Source: Todiramphus chloris collaris
Taxonomy: Eukaryota; Chordata; Aves; Coraciiformes; Alcedinidae
Assembly (NCBI GenBank): GCA_025345505.1
Contig: JANVCC010000152.1
Location: 310,001 to 374,000 of the forward strand
Direction of reading: 5' to 3'
DNA: 64,000 nt
The notes beneath the pieces were generated by a model. It saw only the letters and a list, made by a program, of their open reading frames with translations. It ran no database searches and was not told the origin of the DNA. Positions 12,350-24,942 of the stretch are shown here, piece by piece (the first letter of the stretch is position 1; every line of letters begins with the position of its first letter). A program made the position numbers and the translations under genes.

Positions 12350-14253
12350 CAGATAATAATGAATGCATTGGCATTCCTTGAACTTGGTTTTTAAACAAGA
12401 AGACACTGTACTTAGTTATCAAGGCAGAGATAGAGGTAAACAGATTGGTGGATGCTAGAAGGCTGCAAAGCTGGCAGTTAGAGTTGTACCAGACCACCGA
12501 TCAAATATCTGTTCATTAAATTTATTCTTTGAGAACTTTATATTCTTTCAAAGAATTTGCACTGTCTGACCACTTCATAATTCCTGAGAAACATGTTGGA
12601 TGAAGTAAACACTATTTCTGTCAGCAGAAATGGAAAATAAAATGTTGTGGAGTCTTAATATAATGGCAGAACAGGCACAATTTCAACTCTAGCACAGATG
12701 ACACAGTTTAAGACTAAACATCTGCCTGTCTCGTATCTGATGTTACAATAACTCGGTGAATCCCTTCAGCATAATCAGAACAGATCTCTGTCATTCAGGT
12801 GACTGCTAAAAAGATAGTCTGAACACACTGAAAGGACAGGGCAAATTTAGATACAAATTTGTACTCAGAATTTCTGGAACACTGAAATAAAACAGCGAAA
12901 TTTATTGTGACATGTTCTCATGGCTACATTTCATAAAGAAATCTATAGAAATATTAAGAAAGCTAATGCCCTTAAATGAAACACACAGTGTAGCCTTCAG
13001 CACTGAGCTGTTTGTTGACTTAAACATATGCTTGAAATAAAATATGTCTAAATGCTTCGCTGAATCAGTGTTCTCTTTTAAATGGAGACTTCCAATACAA
13101 AGCAAAAGATTAGTTGTGGTCAATACATATGGGACATTTTAATATTAATTTTCATTTATGTTTGTATGTATTTCTTAGTGAGTTATTTCTTTGTTGTATT
13201 GTGGGGTTTTTAGACACCATGTAGGAGTGGAAAGAGTTCTCCTAGGATATTAGTGCAGACCTATGCTCTTACAGACAGGCACACCATATATTGATTAAAA
13301 CCCATCTTAAAAAGAAAAAAGAAGAAGCTTTCTTACTGGAAAGCTGTTCCAGAATATCTAGATTCCTCCAGCCCAAATCTCCAGTGCACATACACAAAGC
13401 AAGCTCAAATTGTATGTTATTGATTATCTTTCTTACAGGGATCCATTTTTGTCTCCTGTACCCCGTGAAATTTCTTGTCAGGTTGGTAAATGAATACTGG
13501 AGGTGTCTCCTCATGCATCATTAGGTACTCTTTTCAGTAGCTCAAGGCAATAATTAGAAAGAAACACAAAAAGATGTTCCAATTATTCTCATGGGTGATG
13601 AGTTACATATAGGAGTATAGACGACACATTTTCTTCTAAGACACTTGATGGGCATAAAGAAGTATGTAAGAGTCAATCATTTACAGTCTTAATCAGGATC
13701 ATGTAATGTGTAATTCTCAACTTAGAGGTTCATCTTCCCATGATCAATCACTAGTTCAGTGCACCTGTGTAAACCTCACATGGTTTTATTAAGAAAATTG
13801 TGACAAGGTGTGACAATGCATGTGAGCTGTATCCATGCAAAGTAAGGAAAAAACCCACAGAGTGAAATATAATTGTTGAGACACTAACAGTTAACACCTT
13901 AAGGATTTTGGAGGGAAAAAAAAGCTGATAAGGAAAGATATAATTCACCATGAGGGGGCAGAGGGAAAGAGAGAGAGGGAGACTAAAGAGACTCTAGAAT
14001 GACAGCTCCACAACATCAAAGATCAGTTCCTTCTAAGGAATAACGAAGACCAACCTTTCATGCATGATTAACAGATGAGTGTCCCAGTGTCTCTCCAGGG
14101 GTGTAAGTGTAAAGCTTAGCTTTCTGGCTGCATATTATCTGTATTAGACTGTAAGTTAAAAAACTACATGTGTTTTTTGCATATCCTGCTGCAGAGTCCC
14201 TGTGTATTTGTCAAATTTCACCTAAGCTACATGACCCAAAGAGGAAGGATTAT
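12350..14253. other. Unassigned noncoding sequence
   Basis: AT-rich, no element recognised. A purine-rich patch near 13950-13990 (GAGGGGGCAGAGGGAAAGAG-like) is the only compositional change. Confidence 0.55.
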
Positions 14254-14960
14254 CATCGAATCACAGGATCATAGAATGGTTTGGGTTGAAAGGGACCTTA
14301 AAGATCATATAGTTTCAATGCCCTTTCCACAGGCAGGGATACCTCCCACTAGACTGGATTGCTCAAAGCCCCATCCATCCTGATCTTTGACACATCCAGT
14401 GTTGGGACATGTATAACCTCCCTAGGCAACCTGTTCCACTGTCTCACCATGCTCATAGTGAAAATCTTCTTCCTACTTTGTTATCTGAATCTACACTCCT
14501 CTAGTTTAAAATCATTTTCCCTTGTCCTATCACTGCAAGCCCTCATGCAAAATGACTCCCCAGCTTTCTTGTAGGCCCCCTTCAGATACTGCAAGGCCAC
14601 AGTAAAGTCTCCCCAGAGCCTTCACTTCTCCAGTCTGAACAACTCCAACTTCCTTAGCCTACCCTCACAGGAGAGGTATTCAAGCCCTCAGATCATATTT
14701 GTGCCACTCCTCTGGACCCTTTCCAACAGGTCCATGTCCTTATTGTACTGGAGGCTCCAGAGCTGGATGAAGTACTCCATCTGGGGTCTCACAAGAGTGG
14801 AGTAGAGGGGTAGAATCACCTCCCTTGACCTGCTGGCCACGCTTCTTTTCATACAGCCCAGGATACAATTGGCTTTCTGGGCTGCACTCACACATTGATG
14901 GCTCATGTTGAGTTTTCATCGATCAACATCCCCAAGTCTTTTTTACCAAGAGGTTTCACT
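14254..14960 (-). mobile_element. CR1 LINE, 5'-truncated, with ORF2 C-terminal remnant
   Basis: On the plus strand it opens with the reversed CR1 terminus (AATCACAGGATCATAGAATGG) and 'gggttgaaagggacc', then runs through the 3' UTR into the ORF2 C terminus. The minus-strand frame 14906-14688 encodes AAQKANCILGCMKRS, REVILPLYSTLVRPQ and LLERVQRSGTNMI, conserved blocks of the CR1 protein downstream of the RT catalytic core. The frame then breaks, so this is a dead copy of about 700 bp. It ends at about 14960, where CR1 similarity stops. Confidence 0.93.
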
Positions 14961-15655
14961 GCTGCAACTGGTCCAAGTTTTGCTGTATTAGCACCGCTAG
15001 CCAGAGCCTCTCTTTATCTCATCTAATTTCTAGTGAGCAGAAAACCTCTCTTCCCTTCTTGAGCTTTGATTTCTACATTCTCAGTGTCCATAGCAGTGAT
15101 GATACAGGGTAATAAAAACCAGGAAGGGCTGAAGTCTTTGGAGTAAGTAGGCAAATATTTATGCAGGAAGTATGACTTCCAAGAAGGGACACAAATGTCT
15201 CCTTTATTTCAGTCCTTTATTTCCTATGGACACTTCCTCATTCTATAGTCTCCATAATCCCCCTCATCCTTAGGTACTTCAGGAGAAGACAACAAACTGT
15301 GATACCTGGAGGTATGAGTTTACTTTTTTATTCCTAATGCGTAGAACAATGTCTAACCGTGGGTAACTCAGCATTCTGCTAAAAGGGATACAACAGGAAA
15401 GGACTGATTTTTAATTCAAAACCTGATTCTATTGAACACATCACAGTAGATGACCACAGAATTTATTGGCAAGAAACTTGTTTGTTAGAGCTTGCTCTCT
15501 GACTAACAGCTCTATTTGGTTCTATTTGGCATTCATATAGGGCCATTCTGCTGAAATAAAAAGTGCATTTAAAGCTCTTTCTCATTCTTTCTGAGCAAAG
15601 CATGACCTAGATGCCAAGCATATTACAGTCTAATAGAAATAGCCTGACAATCACC
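14961..15655. other. Unassigned noncoding sequence
   Basis: Spacer between the CR1 and the family-B LTR. No recognised content. Confidence 0.55.
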
Positions 15656-15762
15656 TGTTAAGGTCCAATTCAGTCCCCAGTACATCTGAGGACTCCAAGG
15701 ACTACTCTGGGGTGAAATTAAGACACAAATAAGGTCATATGTCACTTGGCAGCCAATGGCAC

Positions 15763-15768
15763 TTTATT
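15763..15768 (-). promoter_or_regulatory. LTR polyadenylation signal AATAAA
   Basis: TTTATT on the plus strand reads AATAAA on the minus strand, placed where an LTR R region would carry it. In the sister copy the same site (39893-39898) is GATAAA, a decayed signal. Confidence 0.7.
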
Positions 15769-15785
15769 AGTGCTCTTATAACTTA

Positions 15786-15981
15786 GGGGAAGGGAAGGGA
15801 AGGGAAGGGGAAGGGGAAGGGGAAGGGGAAGGGGAAGGGGAAGGGGAGGGGGAGGGGGAAGGGGAAGGGGAAGGGGAAGGGGAAGGGGAAGGGGAAGGGG
15901 AAGGGGAAGGGGAAGGGGAAGGGAGAGGAGAGGAGAGGAGAGGAGAGGAGAGGAGAGGAGAGGAGAGGAGAGGAGAGGAGA
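15786..15981. repeat. (GGGGAA)n then (GGAGA)n purine microsatellite
   Basis: About 140 bp of GGGAA/GGGGAA units, briefly interrupted by GGGGAGGGGGAGG near 15841-15858, then about 60 bp of GGAGA units. It is purely purine on the plus strand, so it has potential for triplex (H-DNA) or G-rich structures. It sits inside the LTR, at the point where the sister copy at 39.9 kb has only a ~45-bp irregular purine stretch. Frames across it give artefactual Pro/Leu/Ser-rich peptides. Confidence 0.97.
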
Positions 15982-16479
15982 ACAAAGTTGTAAAGAAGAA
16001 AGGGGGTAGATTAGCATACCACCCACATGTTCCAGCAGTGTCCCATTGGCTGGACTCTTGGAGGGAGAAGCTTCTGTTTCTTAGTCCACAAGTCTGTCAT
16101 TAATTGTGCATGTCCCCTCCTCTTTCAGGAGATAGTCAATTACTTCTCTAACTGCTTTGCATCACCTTGGCCCTGCATTAAATCACTCCTGTGGCTGATG
16201 CACATGTCCGGTACCCTCACTAAGGGTCTTTTGGTGGTCTCCAAAAGAGAAGCTAATGAGCTCAGGCCCAGGCTCATGCACAGTTCAAGGAATGGAGAGG
16301 GTAGGTGGGTGCTGTTTAATCACATTTCTCCTTTCACAGTACTTTCTGAGGTAGGCAGTTGATGGTGTTCTTCCATGGTTAGCAACATTGAAACAAACAA
16401 CTCACACATAGTCTCTTTACAAGAAATGTTTCTCCCTATATGAGCTATGTTTCAGACAACTAATCAGTGGTCCATTACA

Positions 16480-18399
16480 TCGCCAAACTCATTTAATCAT
16501 GAAGTTTCTGGGTAACTTTTCAACTTTCTAATACTAGTTTACAAGACTCAAGATGGGATGCTGCATGCAGGGCCTTGCTATTTACTATAACGTGATAATA
16601 TAAATGTATTAAATTTACACTTTTTGCCCTAACACAAATATGTTGTACAATTCATATGCTGCCTTTTACTCAAGGGGCATAAGCAGGTGCCATGAATCAA
16701 ATTTTGCAGCATATTTTTGATATAAGGATACAGTATATGCCCCAATTTAAGGATGTGCAAATAGCCACAGGAAAGTAATATGAGTTCCTAAGTGTCACAG
16801 AGCCAGGCAAGATTTCTCTCATGTCATTATCTATCTATGGGTCAAGTCTAGTCAGACTGTCTCCATGACCTTTATTGCTAAAAAGAAGAGACATTTGTCC
16901 AGAGAATGATGCATTACACCTATCTTTCACCTTACATTATTCCATGGTTCTACCTTAAACATTTATCTCAGGCTGAGATGGATCGCCCTATGGATGAAGC
17001 CACTCCTTTCCATTCACTACAGAGGGAGCTTTGATGACTAGTTTAGACCTGACAAGTTTTAGACAGCTAACAACTATATTATTAATATTAGGTGATATGG
17101 AGGCCACCTTTAGTGGTAAATAAAAGTGGGATTCATCAGTTCTTTCTCTGTCTTGATTTACAAGATCTAAATTGGATACATTATAGTTCTGTGGTATTTA
17201 CTACCATTTACAATGTGTTGTATTCCTTGTTTCACAAAGACCACTATCAACAATAACAGCAAAAACCAACTAATACTCATCCTTGCAAACTGTTATGTGA
17301 TTTCTTCAGCAAAAACGGAAGTTACACCGATTAACACTACTTAAGCAGCTTGTCCTTTTAGAATAAACCTCATCTAACAAGAGATCTAAATGTAAACAAT
17401 TTTCTTGGGTAACTCTTACTGTGGCCATTTAGATGTTAAGCTGCCTGGGCCTGAAAGAGTTACTCATGTAGAAACAAGAATGAAAATATAAGCAAAAACG
17501 TTCAGGATTAATCTATCTGATTTTGGGGTTTGGGCTGGTTTTGTGTTTGTTGGTATTTTTGATGACATAATACTGTTAATAGATGCCTGCTGTGAACTGA
17601 TTGTCCTTTAACATCTCTCAGCTCCACAAAAGAAAGGCATGAAAATAATCATAAAAGTTCTGGGGGGAAATAAAGTGGCTTTTTAAATGGTAGCACATTT
17701 TATTTAGGCATCAGAGCCTGACATAGTGTAAGTGATTACAGAGCCACATCCATGTTTGATCTCTCTAGTGCCTCATTGTTCACTAAAAAAATTATTCAGA
17801 AGAGAAAACTTATTCAGCAGAGAACACAGACATTAATCAAAGATTGGATTCATAAAATGAGATGAAGTTCTACAGAAATCAAAAACTCAAAACACAGTCT
17901 TCATACCACTGCTGAAACTGAAGAGAAAGTTATTTCTGTGACTTATGAGTGGATTGTGAGTAACACTATGATACTCAGGAAAATGAGTTATAAATGATGG
18001 TAGTGCTTCTGCAGCTCACAGGAGCAAGTCAGGAATTATTTCACTGTCTATTAGAAACAAGCTGGGACTTAAAAATTACTTGAGAAGTTTGGCCTTTCTG
18101 ACACCGTGACCCAGAGATACTGAGAATCATGTTGGAAAAGTTCTTGCAATTCTTTAGCCTTGGAAAGCTTCAGGAATTATTTAGATACTATGAAATTAAA
18201 ACAAGCTTTATTCAATGCCCCAAACCACCACCTATTTCTTATTTGCAATAGCCACGCCAACCTAGTGGAAAATTACCTCTGCCTTGAAACAAGGTAGAAA
18301 AAAGAAGGAATGGCAAATGGTTGAGACCAGCCTCTACTTTGGTTGGTTTAGCCATACTGGCTTTACTTTAGGGATATTTCTAAATGGCAGTCAATCTGT
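16480..18399. other. Unassigned noncoding sequence
   Basis: AT-rich spacer with no recognised repeat or coding frame. Confidence 0.55.
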
Positions 18400-18824
18400 A
18401 ACTCTTCAGTGACTAGTATTGTGAGGCTGAGGGAGTTGGGGTTTTCAGCATAGAGAAGAGATGGCTGCAGAGAGACCTTACAATAGCCTTCCAGTACTTG
18501 AAGGGGGCCTATAAGAAAGCTGGAGAGCAACTGTTTACAAGGGCATGTAGCAATAGGATGAGGGGCAATGCTTTTAAACTGGAGAAGGGTATATTTAGAC
18601 TGGTCACTGGGGCAAAGTTCTTTACTATGAGGATGGTGGCACACTGGAACAGGTTGTCCCAGGGAGGTGATGGAGGCCCCATCCCTGGAGACACTCAAGG
18701 TCAGGCTTGATGAGGCTCTGATCAATGTGATGGAGTTGAGGATGTCACTCCTCACTGCAGAGGGGGTTGAACTAGATGACCTTTGGAGGTCCCTCCCCAC
18801 CCAGTGCATTCTATGATTCTACAA
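18400..18824 (+). mobile_element. CR1 LINE, 5'-truncated 3' end
   Basis: Contiguous CR1 blocks: 'gaggctgagggagttgggg', 'cttgaagggggcctataag', 'agcaataggatgaggggca', 'ggcacactggaacaggttg', 'ggttgaactagatgacc' and the terminal ATTCTATGATTCTA. The 3' UTR phrase 'ggatgtcactcctcactg' differs from the copies at 7.0 and 22.2 kb, so it is a different subfamily. The long minus-strand open frame here (18363-18809) is purely antisense. The left edge is uncertain by about 20 bp. Confidence 0.93.
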
Positions 18825-19762
18825 TTTTATTACTTTCAGGGAATTGTAATAGCTTCAGTCAGGGAACTATAATCTCCCTGATGCTCTGCAAAGGAAGCTG
18901 AGAGAAAAATATCATCTTGCTTTTTCTTTTTTTTCTTAAATTTATCTTAAAAAAAAAGAAGGAAGATCACTGCAGACCATTCTGACAAAGTGCTGGTAGC
19001 AGCACAAGTAGTTTTTTTCTAATATGTAAACAAGTATGTAAAAGAAAAAATAATTATTTTCAAAAGCATATATATATATATATATTTAGTTCATGCCTGT
19101 ATGTACTTTTCCTTTAGTGTCAGGACCTGTATCACACTCTCAAGGTCTCTCTTCCTCCCTTCCTCTGTTGCCATGAGGTGACAAACATCATGAGAAGATA
19201 GACTGTGCATCCTGTGAGTAATTTATACCAGTGTCAAAATGTTTTGTAGTAGAATTTGGTGAAGTTCCAAGAAAAGAACTTGAAGCCAATTTTTACACAG
19301 ACAATTCAAGCAAAAAGCAACTTTTTTGGGTTTTTTCCACATCCTCTTAGATAATACTGTCCAGGTGATCAAGCAGATATGTAAATAGTGAATATTTGAG
19401 CATTAACATCTTACATACTTCAGTGGACGAAAATTATGATAAATGAGCCATTTTTCAATCACATTTTCTCCATTGTTACTGCGTGACCGTTCTGTCACCA
19501 AGAGTGTCAGTGTAGTAAAAACATCAAGTACAGATAAATCTGGAACCTCCTGCTCCTCAGGTTAGAGACTGTGATAGAAATGGTTCTGTCTCAAATATAT
19601 CTGCTCTGTCTCATATCATATGAAGAGCTCACTGGTAATACAATAGAAATTCCTAAGCATATTACATGATTAGGCTGATTGTGTAATAGAGAGTTGATAT
19701 ATTTACAAAGATTTATTTTTGTTTAACAATTACCTATGGAGTTTTTCTGTGAGTCTGTTAAA
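18825..19762. other. Noncoding spacer with (TA)n
   Basis: Contains an AT dinucleotide run at 19068-19085 and A/T homopolymers near 18925-18960. No gene seen. Confidence 0.6.
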
Positions 19763-19994
19763 TTGAACTTTTAGATTGGATATTAGGAAAAGTTCCTTCA
19801 GTGAAAGGGTTGCTAAGCATTGAACATGCTTTCCAGGGAAGTGGTTGAGTCACTATCCCTGGAATTATTTAAAAGATGTGTAGATGTGGTGCTTAGGAAC
19901 ATGGTTTAGTGGTTTTTTTGGCAGTGTTAGGTTAATGGTTGGATTCGATGGTCTTAAGGGTATTTTCCAATGTAAATGATTATATGATTCTATA
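19763..19994 (+). mobile_element. CR1 LINE tail, moderately decayed
   Basis: Recognisable blocks: 'tagattggatattaggaaa', 'agttccttcagtgaaaggg', 'gtggttgagtcactatccc', 'aacatggtttagtgg', 'gttggattcgatggtctta', and a decayed TATATGATTCTATAA end. The phrases for the ~230 bp present match a CR1 subfamily different from its neighbours. Confidence 0.88.
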
Positions 19995-20174
19995 ATTTTA
20001 CATGAAATATTGTCATCCATCAACTAAGAAGCTTTTGCCCAGTTCAGCCACTACTCTCGATACATCCATGTACCCTCATTGATTACATTCCAAATTACCT
20101 GTAGATGTGCTCATGTGTGCATTTGAGAGTACTATCTTTAGAGCAGAAATTCTAAAGTTGGTTATGTATTTTTC

Positions 20175-20749
20175 TGTCATGGTTTAACCCCAGCTGTATC
20201 TAAGACTCATACAGCTGTTTAAGCTCTCCTCTTGGTGTGATGAGGGCAAGAATCAGAAGGGTAAATGTAAGAAAACACAGAGATTGAGATAAAGACAGTT
20301 TAATAAGCAAAGCAAAAGCTGTATGCAAAAGCAAATCAAAACAAGGAATTCGTTCACTACTACTCATCAGTAGGCAGGTATTCAGCCATCTCCAGGAATC
20401 AGAGCTCCATCATATGTAACAGTTACTTGGGAAGAGGAACAGCATCACTCCAAATGTACCCCTTCATTCTTCTTTCCCCTGATTTTATTGCTAAGCACAT
20501 CTTATGGTATGGGATATCCCTTTGGTCAGTTGAGGCCGGCTGTCCCAGCTTCATACCCTCCCAACTCCTTGTGCACCCCTAGCCTACTCAATGATGGGGT
20601 GACATGAGAAGCAGAAAAGGCCTTGACCCTCTGTAAAGAGTGCTCACCAGCAACAAAAACACCTTCATGTCATTGACACTGTTTTTGGCACAAAGCCAAA
20701 GCATAGTTCTATGCTAGCTACTATGCAGAGTAACAACGAAAACCAGCAC
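20175..20749 (-). mobile_element. Solo LTR of an avian endogenous retrovirus
   Basis: The plus strand begins TGTCATGGTTTAACCCCAGC and ends AAAACCAGCAC, which are the reversed ends of an LTR that I recognise from neoavian genomes (minus-strand start TGCTGGTTTT). Internal landmarks in order are an ATTAAA poly(A) signal on the minus strand at 20299-20304, 'gttacttgggaagaggaac', 'ggatatccctttggtcag' and 'cagaaaaggccttgaccct'. About 575 bp, close to full length. The right edge runs into a T-run, so a target duplication cannot be read. No internal viral sequence adjoins it. Confidence 0.88.
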
Positions 20750-22211
20750 TTTTTTTTTTTCCACAGTGGTTTTCAGTGTTTATTTACAAGACACTGGGTA
20801 TTTTCTAGCATATAACAGATACATCTGTGGATCTTTTAAACTAACAGGCCTAGTCTTCAGAGTAATAAAGGTAAAATATGCAAGGTGTCTTCCAGGATAA
20901 AGTAACCTGTGAACTACCAAGATCCAAGGAATATGATTTGAAAAACAATTCTTACACACAATGGTATTGCAGACACCAAATACCACTCCACTGCAAATAT
21001 GATATATTATAGAACATATCAGATGCCTATTGTGCTTGGCACTAATCCATAGTAAAGAAAGGCTTCTTTAGATAAAGAAATACTATAAAACATATATAGT
21101 ACTTTTGATTCTTCAAATAGCTTAATTTCAACATATTTTTTCTTTCTATATATCTTTACTGCAAAAATATTTTACCAGAATTTTCTTTTTGTGAATTTGT
21201 ACATTATCTATACTAAAATGAGCCTTGAATCATATCCTACTTAGTTAAGTCTGTTGCTAGTGACAGCTAGTCTTCACTCTCACTTATGCAAGCAGAGGCT
21301 TTAGTGTGAATAAACACCATGTTTTGTAACTTTAACCGGTATTTCAGACCATGGCTTATGAAAGTACTGTCTTGAACATCCTACCTAGGCATAATCACCC
21401 TAGTGTTGTGTTTATTTAGATGGTAGTTTGCCCCTAATTTAGTTCACATTCAAATCAGATTCCATTTTCTACATAAATTTGTATCTAAGATAAATTAAAT
21501 TTTCACCAGATTTCTTTGCTATGTCACTGCAGTCTGAATATTTGCATTTTGATTTTGTTGTGTGCTTCACATACTGGATTCATCTTCTACCCATTATCTT
21601 TCCTGCATGGCCATGTCCCTTTGTCACAAGGATCCCTCTTGTTTAGCACAGTGTTTTCAAAAATGACCCACTTAAAGTGACTGTAAATGACACGCATATG
21701 GACTATTGGTGTTTACAAGAGCATGCCAGGGCCCTGGAGGACCCTACATATACTTTCTTTTGTTTGTAGTCTTCCCTAAGCTTTTGCTGCTCCTTTCTGA
21801 TAGAATAAGGTTTCAGAATACATTTACATGGGGTCAAACTTTGAAAGTCAATTCTTTGTTAACTTCTTGCATGAAAAATATATGAGGCTGTCTTTTAACT
21901 AAAGGAAATATTACAGGGAGAGGAGAACATTAAAATGGTAGCAATACTCAGGATGGGGCTATATTCACCAGAAAAATTTATTGACTCTCCACTTCTAATC
22001 CCACCACAACTTTTCATCTTGAAATTTCCAGTAATTGATTCTGTGAAATGTAAAATAAAAAAGTGAAACAATGCCTAAATTTTCAAAATTCCAGTTGTAG
22101 TGAAATTGATAAGTTTGGGGTTTTTTTGGATTTTCATGCTGAGAATAAAGGACCTACACACTCTTTTTTCAGATATGTGAACTTCCCTTAGTACTCAGGT
22201 CCTATTCTTAT
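20750..22211. other. Unassigned noncoding sequence
   Basis: Begins with an 11-nt T-run directly after the LTR. Otherwise AT-rich and featureless to my reading. Confidence 0.55.
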
Positions 22212-22818
22212 GCCAATGGCATCCTGGGGTGTATTAGAAGAGTTGTGGTTAGTAGATGGAGAGAGGTACTCCTCCACCTCTACTCTGCCCTGGTGAGGCT
22301 GCATTTGGAATATTGTGCTCAGTTCTGGGCCCCTCAGTTCAAGAAGGACAGGGAACTGCTTGAAAAGGGTCCAGCACAGAGACAGAAAGATGATTGAGGA
22401 AGTGGAACATCTCCCTTGTGAGGAAAGGTTGAGGAAGCTGGGTCTCTTTAGCTTGGAGAAGAGGAGACTGAGGAGTGACCTCATTAATATTTATAAATAT
22501 GTAAAGGGCAAGTGTCAGGAGGATGAAGCCAGGCTCTTCTCAGTGGCATGCAATGATAGGACAAGGAGCAATAGGTGCAAGCTGGAACATAGGAGGTTCC
22601 ATGTAAATGTAAGTAGAAACTTTTCCACTGCGAGGGTGACAGAACACTAATACGGGGCTGCCCAAGGAGGTTGTGGAGTCTCCTCTGGAGACATTCAAAA
22701 CCCACCTGGATGTGTTCCTGTGTGACCTGATCTAGGTGATCCTGCTCTGGCAGGGGGATTGGACTAAATGATTTTTTTGAGGTCCCTTCCAACTCCTAAC
22801 GTTCTGTGATTCTGTGAT
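22212..22818 (+). mobile_element. CR1 LINE, 5'-truncated, with ORF2 C-terminal remnant
   Basis: Starts at 'gccaatggcatcctggggtg' and ends with ATTCTGTG-type octamers (TTCTGTGATTCTGTGATT). A plus-strand frame encodes CR1 ORF2 C-terminal blocks: [35 protein letters not shown] and later [14 protein letters not shown]. The frame is out of phase with the upstream '[20 protein letters not shown]'-like segment. About 607 bp. It shares the 'gagggtgacagaacact' 3' UTR with the copy at 7.0 kb. Confidence 0.94.
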
Positions 22819-24612
22819 TATCCATTTGAATTGCCTGTAGTACAAAAGAAACCCTCACCATAATATCTCTGTTTATATCAGTAACTATTCAGTGAATGTG
22901 GAATACAGGCAATGATGTATACAAAACTGCTTGCTGATATAAAGAATATAGGTTTTGTAGATGACTTAACAGACTTGATTAACTGCTTCGTTAGAACACG
23001 AGAAAACATATTTAGAGTTGAATGAGGAATTGCCATTAATATACAAAAATATTTTGGGTTAAGGTGTATACAAATCTATCTTAGAAGGTCATACATGTTG
23101 AATATAACTTTTTGATTGCATTGTTTTGGTTTTTTGCTTCACTACCACATAATAGGTAATAACTTGGATGACATGAAAAGAGCCCGTTGGTTTAAATATC
23201 CCTATAAAAATTTGAAGATCTACAACTGTGTGAATAGCAGCACTTTTTAAAGGTCTTGTTTGATTCATACATTGCAAACAGAATTACAAATGTGTGTGTT
23301 CTTCATATTTTGATCAAAACCTGGTAGTATATGTACAATCTTTCTTAGGTTAAGCTGCCTTTAACTCCTCACAATAACTATTACTGAACTGATGCAAAAA
23401 AGGTGTTTTTCTGCAAGCACTGCACTTATCCTGAAATTCATGAAAATCAAAATGAAACGCATTTTTTGTGCTATTTTATTATTTTATTTTATTGTAATTA
23501 AGAAAAGATTCACTAATTTGACTAGGGAAATTCACTGCAAATGTTATTAGTGATTAATTAATGTGTTCTTGCAAATCAACAATAACAGTAAGAAGCATGT
23601 ACCAGGAACAGAATCCTGAAAGAGATCACTAGATAGACAGTAACTCCTACACTGAAAGTCCAGAATTAGTTTCTGTTTTGCTGAACTTGTGCAAGCTGTT
23701 ATTATATCACTTTAATTTCTTCATAAACATTACTTCAGTATCAAGTCAAATGCTTTAGAGAAATCCGTATAGAAGAAATCAATTGCACTTGCTTTATCTA
23801 CCAAGCATCCTACTGCAAAGATTTTTCTGTAACTTTTTCCAGATTTGCATTAATTATATTAGTTCCTTTCACTTTTTAGCAGCTAATTTTCATATCAGCC
23901 TTATTATTATTTTGCCCCGGACTGACTTTATGGTGATGAGCCTGTTACTATGAAAAGTTGACCAATTTACCCTCTTTAAAATAAATTAGCTTCTTTCAGA
24001 ACATTGGAGCTTTTCCATCATTTCAAGGCTTATTGCAAAATCAACGGTAACAGTCCAGAGAGCTCCTTAGCCATATCCTTTAAACCTCTTAGTCATAAAT
24101 TCTGTGACAATGCTTTTAAGTGTGTAGCTTTAGAAAAGCTAATCACCATTGCTTTCATCAAATCTTCATGTCACATGATTCAGGTACATATTTATTCCTC
24201 AAATAAAATGAATATATTTATTGAACATCCAGTGGTTTACTGACCCAAAAACCACAAAATATCGAGATAGATACTTTTTTTCTTTTTAAGTTTTTTCAAT
24301 TGAGATCTATGTAAAATTATCACCTTATGTTATGACTGTTTTTAATAGACATAGTCTTGTATCCCTTGACAGTCCAATTTTTTATAACTTCTAGCTTATG
24401 AGAAATATAGATTACCTTTTGTTTGTTTGTTTAAGTTGTCACATGTAACTGCTCTCTTTTACATTATAAACCACAGTCATTCATAATGCGTGCAGCCCTG
24501 TTTCTTAAGAGTGACCATAGATTTTCTGGTACTTACCAAAGTATTCTTAAACATCCTCTCATTATCTCTCATATTTTTCATGCTTTTATTTCTTTTTCTC
24601 AAAATTGGGGTT

Positions 24613-24629
24613 GGGGGGGGGGGGGGGGG
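24613..24629. repeat. G17 homopolymer
   Basis: Seventeen consecutive G, preceded by GGGGTT. It is G-quadruplex-competent, and also a place where read errors in length are likely. Confidence 0.9.
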
Positions 24630-24817
24630 CTTCAGCCCACTATTGCATGTAGCCTGCAATTTTTTTAGCTCTCTGAAAAAAGCATTGTCCATAACTATGT
24701 CTGAATTAAGACAGTGAACTAGTATAGTATGTTAGTAAATGCTTAGAGTATATGTGAAGGTGTACATATATTTTATGGTAGCAGGTTTCAGTTTCATAAA
24801 GTCAGACTGATTTGATT

Positions 24818-24821
24818 CTTT

Positions 24822-24865
<44 letters not shown>

Positions 24866-24878
24866 TNNNNNNNNNNTT

Positions 24879-24942
<64 letters not shown>

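Larger units (their letters stand above)
15656..16479 (-). mobile_element. Family-B solo LTR (copy 1) containing an expanded purine tract
   Basis: Termini are TGTTA at 15656 and TTACA at 16479, i.e. TGTAA...TAACA on the minus strand. It is flanked by a near-identical 5-bp duplication, TCACC (15651-15655) and TCGCC (16480-16484). A 5-bp duplication is usual for ERVL-like elements. An AATAAA signal on the minus strand (15763-15768) followed by about 110 bp to the LTR end gives the R/U5 side and sets the orientation. A second copy lies at 39786-40449 and aligns along its whole length except for the internal purine repeat. No internal retroviral sequence adjoins either side, hence a solo LTR. A plus-strand open frame at 16027-16362 is antisense to the LTR and not a gene. 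Confidence 0.88.

Noticed and set aside
15742-16026. Proline/leucine/serine-rich repeat peptides
   Set aside because: Translations of the GGGGAA/GGAGA microsatellite inside an LTR.
18363-18809. 148-codon minus-strand open frame
   Set aside because: It is the exact antisense of a plus-strand CR1 3' end.
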